Positions 53,345 through 61,859 of a DNA stretch of 64,000 bases are shown here, piece by piece. A program made the position numbers and the translations under genes. Each line of letters starts with the position of its first letter. Position 1 is the stretch's first letter. The stretch is taken from contig JAIENY010000022.1 of the NCBI GenBank assembly GCA_019750915.1, positions 1-64,000 of the forward strand. The letters are read 5' to 3'. A model generated the notes under the pieces. The model was not told the origin of the DNA, did not search any database, and worked only from the letters and a program-made list of their open reading frames with translations. The DNA is from Xanthobacteraceae bacterium (GTDB lineage: Bacteria > Pseudomonadota > Alphaproteobacteria > Rhizobiales > Xanthobacteraceae).

Positions 53345-53512
53345 GAATACCCTCTGCGTTACGCCGACGACCCGATTGGACGGGTCACACGTTCCCGCCT
53401 CACCTTCGGACCTCATTTTTAGGCACAGCAAACCACGTGCCAGTTAATGGGGCAGGTTCCGGCCTAATCTGGCTTCAATGTTGCATAGCAACGTCGGCAG
53501 GACATGATTTTG

Positions 53513-54736
53513 ATGCAAGCAACGCTCTATCAAGCCTATCAGAATGCCGTCGATTTCACGGCGCCGTGGCGATCCGGTGCCGCTTCGGCGCGTGCAGCCA
53601 TCCAATTGCTGCCGGGCGGCATGCCCGACAAAATGTTCAGCCGTCTGGCTGCGGCTCTGGAGCTGATTTCGCGCTCCTCACTGACCTACCGGCGACCGGA
53701 TTACGAAATCAAACCCGTCCTGGTCGGCAACAGCAAATTCAGCGTCACCGAAGAAGTCGCATTCGCGACCGCGTTCGGCTCGCTGCTGCATTTCAGAAAG
53801 GAAGGCGCGCCGACCCAGCCGAAGGTGCTGCTGGTCGCGCCGATGTCTGGACACTTCGCGACGCTGCTGCGCGGGACCGTGCAGACCCTGCTGCAGGACC
53901 TGGATGTCTACATCACCGATTGGCATAACCCGCGGGATATTCCGGTGGGGGCCGGCAAGTTCGGATTGGACGAATACACCGAACATCTTATCACCTTCAT
54001 GGACAAGATCGGCCCGGGGTCGCACATGATCGCGATCTGCCAGCCTTCGGTTTCAGCGCTCGCGGCCTGCGCGATCATGTCGGAAGACAATCATCCCGCG
54101 CGTCCTGCAAGCCTGACCTTGATGGCCGGTCCGATCGACACCCGCATTTCGCCGACCAAGGTCAACGAATTCGCGACGTCCAAACCGCTGCAATGGTTCG
54201 AAGACAACCTGATCAATTACGTACCGGTGCAATGCAAGGGCGCGTTCCGCAAGGTTTACCCCGGCTTCATCCAGGTGCTGGCTTTCGTCTCTATGAATCT
54301 TGAGCGTCACGTCAAATCGCATAGCGATCTGCTGGAGCATCTCGCCAAGGGCGAAACCGAGAAGGCCGACACCATCAAGGCGTTTTACGATGAATATTTC
54401 GCGGTGATGGACCTGCCCGCGGACTTCTACATCGAGACCATCCGCGCGGTATTTCAGGATCACCTTCTGCCACAAGGCAGGCTGACCTACAAAGACCGTC
54501 CCGTGAACTGCGGCTCGATCAAGCGCATGGGACTGATGACCATCGAAGGCGAGAAGGACGACATCTGCTCAATCGGCCAGACCCTGGCGGCGCAGGATCT
54601 GTGTACCAGTGTGCGCGCCTATCGCAAGGTACATCACATGCAGGCCGGCGTCGGACATTATGGCGTGTTCAACGGCAAGCGATGGAACAACGAAATCTAT
54701 CCGCTGCTGCGGGACTTCATCCACGTCAATTCCTAG
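53513..54736 (+). CDS. phaZ: Intracellular polyhydroxyalkanoate depolymerase (PhaZ)
   Basis: This roughly 407-aa enzyme mobilises stored poly-3-hydroxybutyrate. It has the cysteine nucleophile in the lipase-like box ICQPSV, plus LLVAPMSGHFATLL, VYITDWHNPRDIPV and a C-terminal HHMQAGVGHYGVFNGKRW, all typical of intracellular PhaZ. The track start is 53504 (MILM), only 1 bp after AGGA; the next ATG, 9 bp further, has better spacing and I prefer it, though the difference is three residues. No phaC or phasin is in the window. Confidence 0.94.
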   Translation: MQATLYQAYQNAVDFTAPWRSGAASARAAIQLLPGGMPDKMFSRLAAALELISRSSLTYRRPDYEIKPVLVGNSKFSVTEEVAFATAFGSLLHFRKEGAPTQPKVLLVAPMSGHFATLLRGTVQTLLQDLDVYITDWHNPRDIPVGAGKFGLDEYTEHLITFMDKIGPGSHMIAICQPSVSALAACAIMSEDNHPARPASLTLMAGPIDTRISPTKVNEFATSKPLQWFEDNLINYVPVQCKGAFRKVYPGFIQVLAFVSMNLERHVKSHSDLLEHLAKGETEKADTIKAFYDEYFAVMDLPADFYIETIRAVFQDHLLPQGRLTYKDRPVNCGSIKRMGLMTIEGEKDDICSIGQTLAAQDLCTSVRAYRKVHHMQAGVGHYGVFNGKRWNNEIYPLLRDFIHVNS

Positions 54737-54866
54737 ACTGCCGAAAGCGTGGCATTCGCGGCGAATTTCGCCTCGGCTATTTCAGACTAAAGATTCAAAA
54801 CAACTGCGCGTGATCGTTCCGGAACGCGGAATGTTGACCATGCCGGGACTTGTCATGACTTATGTC

Positions 54867-54886
54867 TTATATATGATATAATCATA
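54867..54886. promoter_or_regulatory. Overlapping AT-rich palindromes upstream of dctA
   Basis: Two overlapping inverted repeats, TTATAT-atg-ATATAA and TATGAT-ata-ATCATA, occupy 20 bp ending 72 bp before the dctA ATG. They contain a perfect TATAAT (-10-like). A TTGTCA lies upstream, but the spacing (21 bp) is too long for a standard -35. A regulator site overlapping the promoter is plausible. Confidence 0.4.
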
Positions 54887-54958
54887 CGTCGGGACGCCAG
54901 CAAAGGCGCGTGCCCGCGAAGAAAAGTGGCCGTCACACGGCCGCAAACGAGGAACGTC

Positions 54959-56269
54959 ATGGCAGCAATTGCGACTCCCACCCCGTCCGAAAAGCGCCCG
55001 CTTTACGCGGACCAATCCGTCCAGGTCCTTGCCGCAATGCTGATCGGGATCTTGCTCGGCTATTTGAAGCCGGACATTGCAGTTGCGATGAAGCCGCTTG
55101 GCGATATTTTTCTGCGCCTGATCCGGATGGCGATCGGTCCGGTGATTTTTCTCACGGTAACGACGGGCGTCGCCAGTGTCGGTGACATGAGGCGTGTCGG
55201 GCGCGTCGGCGGCTTGGCCCTGATCTATTTCGAAGTGGTCACCACGATCGCGCTGGCGCTCGGAATGATCGTCGCCAATGTGTTTCAGCCCGGACACGGC
55301 TTCAACGCCGTCGTGACCGGTCAAACTCCCACCGATGTCCAGCATTTCGTCGACACCGCGCAACAGCACGGATTCGCGCAATTCGTCCTTAACATCGTGC
55401 CTGAGAACGTCTTCAAGGCATTCGTCGATGGTCAGTTGATCCAGATCGTATTCTTTTCGCTGGTCTTCGGGTTCGCGCTCTCCGCGCTCGGAGAAGACGG
55501 CAAGCCGATCGAGGACTTCCTGCAGAAGATGTCCACTATCATGTTCCGGATCATCGATCTGGTCATGAAATTCGCCCCGGTCGGCGCATTCGGCGCGCTC
55601 GCGTTCACCATCGGGCGATACGGCATGGGCGCGGTCGGCACGCTCGGCTACTTCGTGTTGTGCGTATATGGCGCCTATCTGTTTTTCGTGGTCGTGGTGC
55701 TCGGGCTGGTCGCGCGCTTCGCGGGCATCTCGTTGTTCCGGCTGATCGGATTCCTGCGCGAGGAATTATTGATCGTGCTCGGTACCTCCACAACCGAATC
55801 CGTACTGCTGCCGACGATGGAAAAAATGGAGAAACTCGGCTGCCAACGCGCCGTCGTGGGACTGGTGATGCCGACCGGCTATAGTTTCAATCTCGACGGC
55901 GCGGCGATCTATCTGTCGATCGCCGCGATCTTCATCGCGCAGGCCTATAATATCGATCTCAGCCTGTGGCAGCAGCTGAGCATATTGCTCGTTCTGGTGA
56001 TCACCTCGAAAGGAGGCGCAGGCGTTGCCGGTGCGGCGTTCGTTGTCCTCGGCGCCACGCTGGCGTCCACGCACGAATTGCCGATCGAGGGACTTGCTCT
56101 GCTGTTCGGCGTCGATCGCATCGTCAATATCGGCCGCGCACTGGTCAATCTGATCGGCAATGCGCTGGCGACAATCGTGGTGGCACGTCTTGACAATGCC
56201 TTCGACGAACAGCAAGCGGTGGAAACCTACCGGACGTATTTCAAGCGCCCGGCCCTGAACAGCGCCTGA
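54959..56269 (+). CDS. dctA: C4-dicarboxylate transporter DctA
   Basis: This 436-aa symporter of the DAACS family imports succinate, fumarate and malate with protons or sodium. Signatures: VIFLTVTTGVASVGD, LIQIVFFSLVFGFAL, the serine-rich loop GTSTTESVLLPTM, GYSFNLDGAAIYLS and LVNLIGNALATIVVA. GAGG lies 6 bp before the ATG, which is 11 codons inside the track ORF. The dctBD sensor pair found beside dctA in rhizobia is not adjacent here. The gene ends at a 20-bp perfect hairpin. Confidence 0.95.
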   Translation: MAAIATPTPSEKRPLYADQSVQVLAAMLIGILLGYLKPDIAVAMKPLGDIFLRLIRMAIGPVIFLTVTTGVASVGDMRRVGRVGGLALIYFEVVTTIALALGMIVANVFQPGHGFNAVVTGQTPTDVQHFVDTAQQHGFAQFVLNIVPENVFKAFVDGQLIQIVFFSLVFGFALSALGEDGKPIEDFLQKMSTIMFRIIDLVMKFAPVGAFGALAFTIGRYGMGAVGTLGYFVLCVYGAYLFFVVVVLGLVARFAGISLFRLIGFLREELLIVLGTSTTESVLLPTMEKMEKLGCQRAVVGLVMPTGYSFNLDGAAIYLSIAAIFIAQAYNIDLSLWQQLSILLVLVITSKGGAGVAGAAFVVLGATLASTHELPIEGLALLFGVDRIVNIGRALVNLIGNALATIVVARLDNAFDEQQAVETYRTYFKRPALNSA

Positions 56270-56301
56270 CAACCGCCACCAAATCGTGCCCCCGGCATTG
56301 A

Positions 56302-56345
56302 AGCAAAAGGGTCCGTGACGGCGAACCGTCACGGACCCTTTTGCT
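56302..56345 (+). terminator. Strong terminator after dctA
   Basis: A perfect 20-bp stem (AGCAAAAGGGTCCGTGACGG with its complement) and a CGAA tetraloop. The A/T tracts on both arms make it potentially bidirectional. Confidence 0.85.
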
Positions 56346-56457
56346 ACGATGGCATTGCTTCGCACGGCTTCAGATTCTATCTGCTTTCGATCAGCCGGAA
56401 CACACGCCCGCCCGTCACCCGGTATCGGCGTCTGTCAACACACCGCGTCGGAATCGC

Positions 56458-57438
56458 ATGATCCTTTTCAGTCAAATCCTTGGGTTGGGGCATCACGCGC
56501 CCTACCGTGACATCCCGAACTCGGAAATCGAGAGCAGTCTCGGGCTTGATGCCGGGTGGATCGAGCAACGGACCGGCATCAAGTCGCGGCGCTGGTCCGA
56601 ACCGCATGAGGCGACAACCGACATCGCCAAGACCGCGCTCGAGCGTGCGATGGATGACGCCGGACTATCGGGATTGGACATCGATCTGGTCCTGCTGGCC
56701 ACCTCGACTCCCGATCACTTGCTGCCGCCATCCGGCTCGCTGCTGGCGCACAAGGTCGGTGCGATCAATGCCGGCGCTATCGATCTGACGGGTGCTTGCT
56801 CCGGCTTTGTATATGCGATGGTACTGGCCGACGGATTCGTGCGCACGCAGAACAAGACCGTAGCCGTGGTCGCTGCCAACACTCTCAGTCGCCGGCTCAA
56901 CCGAGCTGACCGAACCACGTCCGTCATCTTTGCCGATGCGGCTGGCGCCGTCATCATCGGTCCAACGCACGCCGCCGGCGGGTTGCGCGGAAGCCAGTTG
57001 TTGTCCGACGGCAGCAAATATGACCTGATCAAGATCGAAGCCGGCGGATCGCGCGCGCCTTACGGCCCGCAAACCCGTCCGGAAGATACGTTCATCTCGA
57101 TCAGCAGCGGACGCGAGGTTTTCAGCGATGCGGTCCGGTTGATGGCTCAAACGGCGCAAGCGGCGATGACGCAGGCGAACATCACGGCCGCCGGCGTCGA
57201 TCGTTTCATCCCGCATCAGGCGAACGTCCGCATCGTCGACGCGGTCTGCAAAAAGATCGGACTCGATCCGGCACGCGCCGCGCTCACACTGGATCGCTAC
57301 GGAAATTCATCGGCGGCCACGGTCCCCCTCACCTTGTCGATCGAACACGCCCGCAAGCGATTTCAGCAAGGCGAGGTCATTCTCTGCAGCGCGGCGGGCG
57401 CGGGATTGTCCGCGGGGTCGTTCGTCTGGCAATTTTAG
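56458..57438 (+). CDS. 3-oxoacyl-ACP synthase III-type enzyme (FabH-like)
   Basis: This 326-aa thiolase-fold condensing enzyme carries the Cys-His-Asn triad of KASIII: Cys in LTGACSGFVYAM, His in FIPHQANVRIVD and Asn in YGNSSAATVPL. The N-terminal GLDAGWIEQRTGIKSRRW region is also typical. It is not in a fab/plsX operon, so it may be a specialised paralogue rather than the housekeeping FabH; the acyl substrate is unknown. Confidence 0.92.
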   Translation: MILFSQILGLGHHAPYRDIPNSEIESSLGLDAGWIEQRTGIKSRRWSEPHEATTDIAKTALERAMDDAGLSGLDIDLVLLATSTPDHLLPPSGSLLAHKVGAINAGAIDLTGACSGFVYAMVLADGFVRTQNKTVAVVAANTLSRRLNRADRTTSVIFADAAGAVIIGPTHAAGGLRGSQLLSDGSKYDLIKIEAGGSRAPYGPQTRPEDTFISISSGREVFSDAVRLMAQTAQAAMTQANITAAGVDRFIPHQANVRIVDAVCKKIGLDPARAALTLDRYGNSSAATVPLTLSIEHARKRFQQGEVILCSAAGAGLSAGSFVWQF

Positions 57439-57628
57439 CTTCGCCGGCCCCCCGCGCTCCACGCCGTCGTTGAAAGCGGTAGTCGCCAGCGCGACATCTG
57501 CGCGGCAGATGCCATCGCATCGCTTTCTGATTGCCCGGCTCTGTTGCGAGTCGGATATGACACTCCTATGGTTCGCCCACGAAATCACCAAGGCAATCAT
57601 GCAACCCTTTGCGGTCAAAGAGGCTGAC

Positions 57629-58855
57629 ATGTCCGGAGCCGACCCCGCAGCACGAACGGCCGCACTTTTCATTGCGGTGCTCCAATTCATCTTCGCGCTC
57701 GGCTGGACGGTTTATGTGATTTACCTGCCGCAACTCGCGGCGAGGGTCGGTCTTCCGCCGGGCATCGTCGTCATCATTTTGATGGTCGATCAGGCCGTTT
57801 TCACGTTTACCGACACGTTGATGGGCATCGCCGCGGACCGCATGAGCGCAATCGCGGGCCGTCTCAGCAACATGGTCGTCTGGCTGACAATGATATCCTG
57901 TGCGGCTTTTCTCCTGATGCCGTTCGCAACAGAGCTCGGCGCCAACGCCAAACCCGTGTTTCTCACCCTGATCGCGGTGTGGGTCGTGACATCGTCGGCC
58001 TTGCGAGCGCCGCCGCTGGCGTTGCTCGGCAAATTTGCGGCGAAGCCAACTGTCCCGTTTCTGGCCGGAATGAGCATGCTGGGACTTGGCCTTGCAAGTG
58101 CGATATCGCCTTATCTCGGCGTGGTATTGCGCAATATCGACCCGCGGATTCCTTTTGCCGTATCGAGCGTGACGCTGCTTGTCACCGCGTTGGCGATATC
58201 GTCGATCGAGCATCGATTCCGACAAGGCCGATTGAACCCGACGCCTCCGGTGCGAATGCCGATGCCGAAATCACGCAAGGCGGTGGCACTGATGCTGATT
58301 ACCGCCGTGCTCGTGCTTGCGATCGGCTATCAATTCCACACCGGCATCAACAGCGCGCCGCTGTTCCTGCGTTTCGCCAAGCAGCCGGACCTCGAATGGC
58401 TGCTGCCTGTTTACTGGATCGGATTCAGCATTGCGAGCTGGCCGATTGGGTTCGTGACCAAACGGCTCGGCGGCATCCTTGTGATTGGAGCAGCGGGATT
58501 GCTCGGCGCCGGCGCGGTGTTTGCCACCGAGACGGCGGCTTCGCTGAACGCCATGATCGCGATGCAGTTCACCGCAGGCGCGGCATGGGGTTGCATCATT
58601 GTCAGCGCGATTGCCGCGGCAACAGCGCTCGGCAAACAAACCGGCCATGAAGGCACCATCCTGGGATTGCTGTTTTCCTCGCTCGCGCTGGCGACCTTTA
58701 CCAGGCTTGCAGCCGTCGCCGGCGGCCTGTCAGGTGTTTCGACGTACCAGGCCCTGCTGCAATGGATGCCGGTCGTGTGCTGGGCGATGGCCGGCTTGGC
58801 GTTACTGGCGATCGCCGTTGCAGAACTGCGTAAACAGCAAACCGCCAACGACTGA
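57629..58855 (+). CDS. MFS transporter of unknown substrate
   Basis: This 408-aa protein has about twelve hydrophobic segments and a long polar loop in the middle (HRFRQGRLNPTPPVRMPMPKSRK). The motif MGIAADRMSAIAGR after helix 2 is the MFS loop. I start at the ATG (MSGADPAART) with AGAGG 6 bp upstream; the track extension is not conserved. Family and substrate are unassigned. Confidence 0.82.
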   Translation: MSGADPAARTAALFIAVLQFIFALGWTVYVIYLPQLAARVGLPPGIVVIILMVDQAVFTFTDTLMGIAADRMSAIAGRLSNMVVWLTMISCAAFLLMPFATELGANAKPVFLTLIAVWVVTSSALRAPPLALLGKFAAKPTVPFLAGMSMLGLGLASAISPYLGVVLRNIDPRIPFAVSSVTLLVTALAISSIEHRFRQGRLNPTPPVRMPMPKSRKAVALMLITAVLVLAIGYQFHTGINSAPLFLRFAKQPDLEWLLPVYWIGFSIASWPIGFVTKRLGGILVIGAAGLLGAGAVFATETAASLNAMIAMQFTAGAAWGCIIVSAIAAATALGKQTGHEGTILGLLFSSLALATFTRLAAVAGGLSGVSTYQALLQWMPVVCWAMAGLALLAIAVAELRKQQTAND

Positions 58856-58931
58856 TCTGACGAAAGCCTCGCTCAGCCGAAGGTGCCGCCCGATCGAAAA
58901 ACGTTGGAAGAAGACCGGTCTTTGAAGGAAG

Positions 58932-59006
58932 TGGTGGGCGCGACAGGGATCGAACCTGTGACCCCTACCATGTCAAGGTAGTGCTCTCCCGCTGAGCTAC
59001 GCGCCC
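58932..59006 (-). tRNA. tRNA-Val (GAC)
   Basis: This 75-nt tRNA folds as a full cloverleaf. Acceptor arm GGGCGCG pairs with CGCGCCC. The D-arm reads AGCTCAGCGGGAGAGC, the anticodon loop TTGACAT sits between CTACC and GGTAG, the T-loop is GGTTCGATCCC, and CCA is encoded. The GAC anticodon reads valine GUC/GUU codons. It lies 90 bp downstream of cpdR on the same strand. Confidence 0.97.
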
Positions 59007-59096
59007 GGTCCATTTATTCGGGAAGCGTCCCTATATCGGCTCATGCGAGCCGAAGCAAGGACAGTTGCGAAACCAAAATACCGTTTTTTCAGTCTC

Positions 59097-59459
59097 TCAG
59101 GCCGCCAGCATCTTGTTCACTTCGCTCACCAATTCACGCAGGTGGACCGGCTTTGCCAGCACCTTGGCGTTTTTGGGGGCCTCTGAATCCGAGTTCAGTG
59201 CCACTGCCGCGAATCCGGTAATGAACATGATCTTGATGTCTGGATCGAGTTCCGAGGCCCGGCGCGCCAGCTCGATCCCGTCCATTTCAGGCATCACGAT
59301 ATCGGTTAGAAGCATTTCAAAGGGCTCTTCTCGCAGCCTCTGATACGCTGAGAGGCCGTTGTCGTAAGACGACACCTGGAATCCGGCATTTTCCAATGCT
59401 TTCACCAGAAAACGGCGCATGTCGTTGTCATCTTCGGCGAGGAGAATCTTGTGCTGCAT
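59097..59459 (-). CDS. cpdR: CpdR-like single-domain response regulator
   Basis: This 120-aa receiver-only protein begins HKILLAEDDNDMRRFL, with the phospho-acceptor Asp in LLTDIVMPEMDGIELA and the conserved Lys in LAKPVHLRELV. CpdR in Caulobacter and rhizobia, when unphosphorylated, directs ClpXP to degrade CtrA and other cell-cycle proteins. I start at the ATG (MQHKILLAED), as the track's 19-residue extension is not part of the family. It is divergent from an N-formylglutamate amidohydrolase gene, a linkage common in alphaproteobacteria. The kinase CckA is not in the window. Confidence 0.93.
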   Translation of the reverse strand: MQHKILLAEDDNDMRRFLVKALENAGFQVSSYDNGLSAYQRLREEPFEMLLTDIVMPEMDGIELARRASELDPDIKIMFITGFAAVALNSDSEAPKNAKVLAKPVHLRELVSEVNKMLAA

Positions 59460-59648
59460 GGCCGTGTCAAAAAATCCGGGGGTGGCGGGAGCGCCTTCAC
59501 CCTCTATGTGACTCACAGAGGGTAAATTTCAGGTGAAAACGGCGTTCCCCTTGCTGTCACCCAACCTTGTGGACAATACTGGCGATGCAGGCAAGAAACT
59601 TTCTGGCTCTAAAAAAATCATTGCCAGACGCCTGTCGGAAGGAGCGCA

Positions 59649-60539
59649 ATGATCAAGGAGTTTGACGACGACGCCTCTCCGCCGTTCGAAATCTTCGAAC
59701 CCGCTTCATGGCGGGCGCCGATCGTTTTCAATTCGCCCCACTCGGGATCGGTTTACCCGGCCAGTTTCCTGGCCGCGACGCGAATCGACATGGAGACACT
59801 ACGGCGGTCCGAAGACTCCTTCATGGACGAGATCGTCGGCCATCTTGGCGACGAGGGCTTCCCGGTGATGCGGGTGCACTTCCCGCGCTGCTATGTGGAC
59901 GTCAATCGCGAACCTTATGAACTCGATCCGCGGATGTTCGACGGAAGACTGCCGAGTTTTGCCAATACACGCTCGATGAGGGTCGCTGGCGGGCTCGGCA
60001 CGATTCCGCGCGTGGTCGGTGACGGGCAGGATATCTATCGCGAACGCATTTCGGTCGAGGATGCGCTAATGCGTATCGACCTGCTCTACAAACCCTATCA
60101 TCGCGCGCTGCGGCGGCTGGTGACGCGTGCGCATCAGATGTTCGGTTACGTCTTGGTGGTCGATTGTCATTCGATGCCGTCGATCGGTGTCTCGCGCGAG
60201 GATAAGAAGCGTCCGGATGTGGTGCTTGGCGACCGTTACGGAACGAGTTGCAGCCCGGAACTGATCGACACGGTCGAAGACGTGTTCGCCTCACTCGGCT
60301 ATAGCGTCGGCCGAAACAAACCCTATGCCGGCGGATTCATCACCGAACATTACGGCAGCCCGGGTAGCGGGATGCATTCGATCCAGATTGAACTCAACCG
60401 CGCCGTGTACATGGACGAACGCCGCCGCGAGCGCGGTCCGCAATTCCGCAAGGTCGCGGCCGACTTCTCGGCGCTCGCCGATGCGCTTGCAGTCCTCAGA
60501 CTCGATGCGGAAGATCCGTTCGAAGCCGCAGCCGAGTAG
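59649..60539 (+). CDS. N-formylglutamate amidohydrolase family protein
   Basis: This 296-aa zinc hydrolase family member has FNSPHSGSVYP near the N-terminus, RVHFPRCYVDVNREPYELDPRMF, VLVVDCHSMPS and FITEHYGSPGSGMHSIQIELNR. N-formylglutamate amidohydrolase (HutG) completes one route of histidine degradation, but no hut genes are adjacent; alphaproteobacterial members next to cpdR may have another substrate. It is monocistronic, divergent from cpdR. Confidence 0.9.
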   Translation: MIKEFDDDASPPFEIFEPASWRAPIVFNSPHSGSVYPASFLAATRIDMETLRRSEDSFMDEIVGHLGDEGFPVMRVHFPRCYVDVNREPYELDPRMFDGRLPSFANTRSMRVAGGLGTIPRVVGDGQDIYRERISVEDALMRIDLLYKPYHRALRRLVTRAHQMFGYVLVVDCHSMPSIGVSREDKKRPDVVLGDRYGTSCSPELIDTVEDVFASLGYSVGRNKPYAGGFITEHYGSPGSGMHSIQIELNRAVYMDERRRERGPQFRKVAADFSALADALAVLRLDAEDPFEAAAE

Positions 60540-61066
60540 TCCGCTGCATGGAGTTGCGATCATTCTCTAGGGGCATCACGCCTTAAGACATCGCTCCGCT
60601 GCTTTCCTTCCGCTGCGCGTTCAACACACCGCAAAGAAAAAAGGCCACTCGCAAAAGCAAGTGGCCTAAGTCTAGGGAGGAAACGCCCAAGGAGGGCAGC
60701 AATAGCGCAGAGCGCTATCGCACCGCAACAATATGCATCGCAACGCACCCAAAAGCAAGAAATTTTCAAGAATTAGTCATGCATTCAGCGCATATCAGGA
60801 CTGTTACTGTCATCAGAAATCTAAAAAAATAATGTTATATTTCATATAGTTATAAAAACAAGTCGTCATGGCGTCGCATTTTGGACGGCCAAGAAATGAA
60901 TACTCAATATCATTCTTCTTTAATTTGGCTTCATCGCCGAGGTGTATGAAATACCAGTTCTGAAAATGTTCGTGGTCAAACTCGCCGAGTCAGTAGAGGG
61001 GATTTGCCGCCCGCCCGACTTTCCTATACCGGCGGTGGTGCCTGATAGAGGACAATGAGGGACGCC
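60540..61066. other. AT-rich intergenic region containing the small RNA
   Basis: This 527-bp gap holds the small RNA and, at about 60815-60870, a stretch far richer in A/T than the surrounding genome (CTAAAAAAATAATGTTATAT is an example). No protein frame is convincing; the 69-aa ORF at 60560-60769 merely overlaps the RNA. The rest presumably contains the RNA promoter and the hisN-like gene promoter. Confidence 0.5.
60634..60723 (-). ncRNA. Probable suhB/alpha-r14-like trans-acting small RNA
   Basis: The minus strand encodes a compact three-hairpin RNA: ATAGCGC-tct-GCGCTAT, then GCCC-TCCTT-GGGC presenting an anti-Shine-Dalgarno loop, then single-stranded TTTCCTCCC, then a terminator stem AGGCCACT / AGTGGCCT followed by TTTTTTC. 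A promoter is plausible upstream: TTGCTT (60753-60758) and CATATT (60730-60735) with a 17-bp spacer. Two unpaired CCUCC-like segments plus an intrinsic terminator are the hallmarks of the alphaproteobacterial suhB (alpha-r14/MmgR) family. Family membership is from memory of its architecture, not from an alignment. Confidence 0.6.
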
Positions 61067-61852
61067 GTGACGGTTGTTGACTTTACCGCGTTTATCGAGC
61101 GCCTTGCCTCGGCGTCCGGCGAAACCATCCTGCCCTTTTTCCGCACCTCGCTCAGCATCGACAACAAGAACAGCGGACGCGATCTAGATCCGGTGACTGA
61201 GGCTGACAGGGCGGCCGAAGCCGTCATGCGGCGGATGATCAAGGAGAGCTTTCCACAGCATGGCATCGTCGGTGAGGAATTTGGCGTCGAGCGGCCTGAT
61301 GCGGAATATGTCTGGGTGCTCGATCCGATTGACGGCACCAAATCGTTCATCGCCGGTATGCCGATCTGGGGAACGCTGATCGCACTTAACCGCCACGGCA
61401 TGCCCGCTTACGGCATGATGCATCAACCCTATATCGGCGAGCGATTTTCCGGCGACAACGGCGCCGCGCTCTATCAGGGCCGCAACGGACGGCGCAAGCT
61501 TTCGACGCGACGGTGCGCGTCGCTGGCGGATGCAACCCTGTTCACGACGAGTCCGCGACTGATGAACGCGGCGGATCGCGCGCAGTTCGAGAAGGTCGAA
61601 AGCGGAGTGCGCCTCTCGCGTTATGGCGGCGACTGTTATGCCTATTGCATGCTGGCGGCGGGTCATCTCGATCTGATCATTGAAACCGAACTGAAGCCCT
61701 ATGACGTCGCGGCGCTGATTCCGATCGTGACCGGCGCCGGCGGGGTCATGACGACATGGGATGGCGAGCCAGCGCAGCACGGCGGCCGTATCGTGGCGGC
61801 CGGCGACAGGCGCGTGCACGAAGCCGCGCTCAAACTGTTACAGGGAAAGTAA
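61067..61852 (+). CDS. hisN: Inositol monophosphatase-family histidinol-phosphatase (HisN-like)
   Basis: This 261-aa Mg-dependent phosphatase has the family motifs DPVTEADRAAEAVMRRM, HGIVGEEFG, WVLDPIDGTKSFIAGMPIWG and KPYDVAALIPIVTGAGG. The FIAGMPIWGTLIAL variant is typical of HisN-type enzymes that dephosphorylate histidinol phosphate; a generic inositol monophosphatase role remains possible. I prefer GTG 61067 (TVVDFTAFIERL) preceded by GAGGG; the track ATG is four codons upstream. Confidence 0.88.
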   Translation: MTVVDFTAFIERLASASGETILPFFRTSLSIDNKNSGRDLDPVTEADRAAEAVMRRMIKESFPQHGIVGEEFGVERPDAEYVWVLDPIDGTKSFIAGMPIWGTLIALNRHGMPAYGMMHQPYIGERFSGDNGAALYQGRNGRRKLSTRRCASLADATLFTTSPRLMNAADRAQFEKVESGVRLSRYGGDCYAYCMLAAGHLDLIIETELKPYDVAALIPIVTGAGGVMTTWDGEPAQHGGRIVAAGDRRVHEAALKLLQGK

Positions 61853-61859
61853 CCTCGGC

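Noticed and set aside
60560-60769. 69-aa minus-strand ORF
   Set aside because: It runs through the small RNA, including its terminator, and has no ribosome site or recognisable family.
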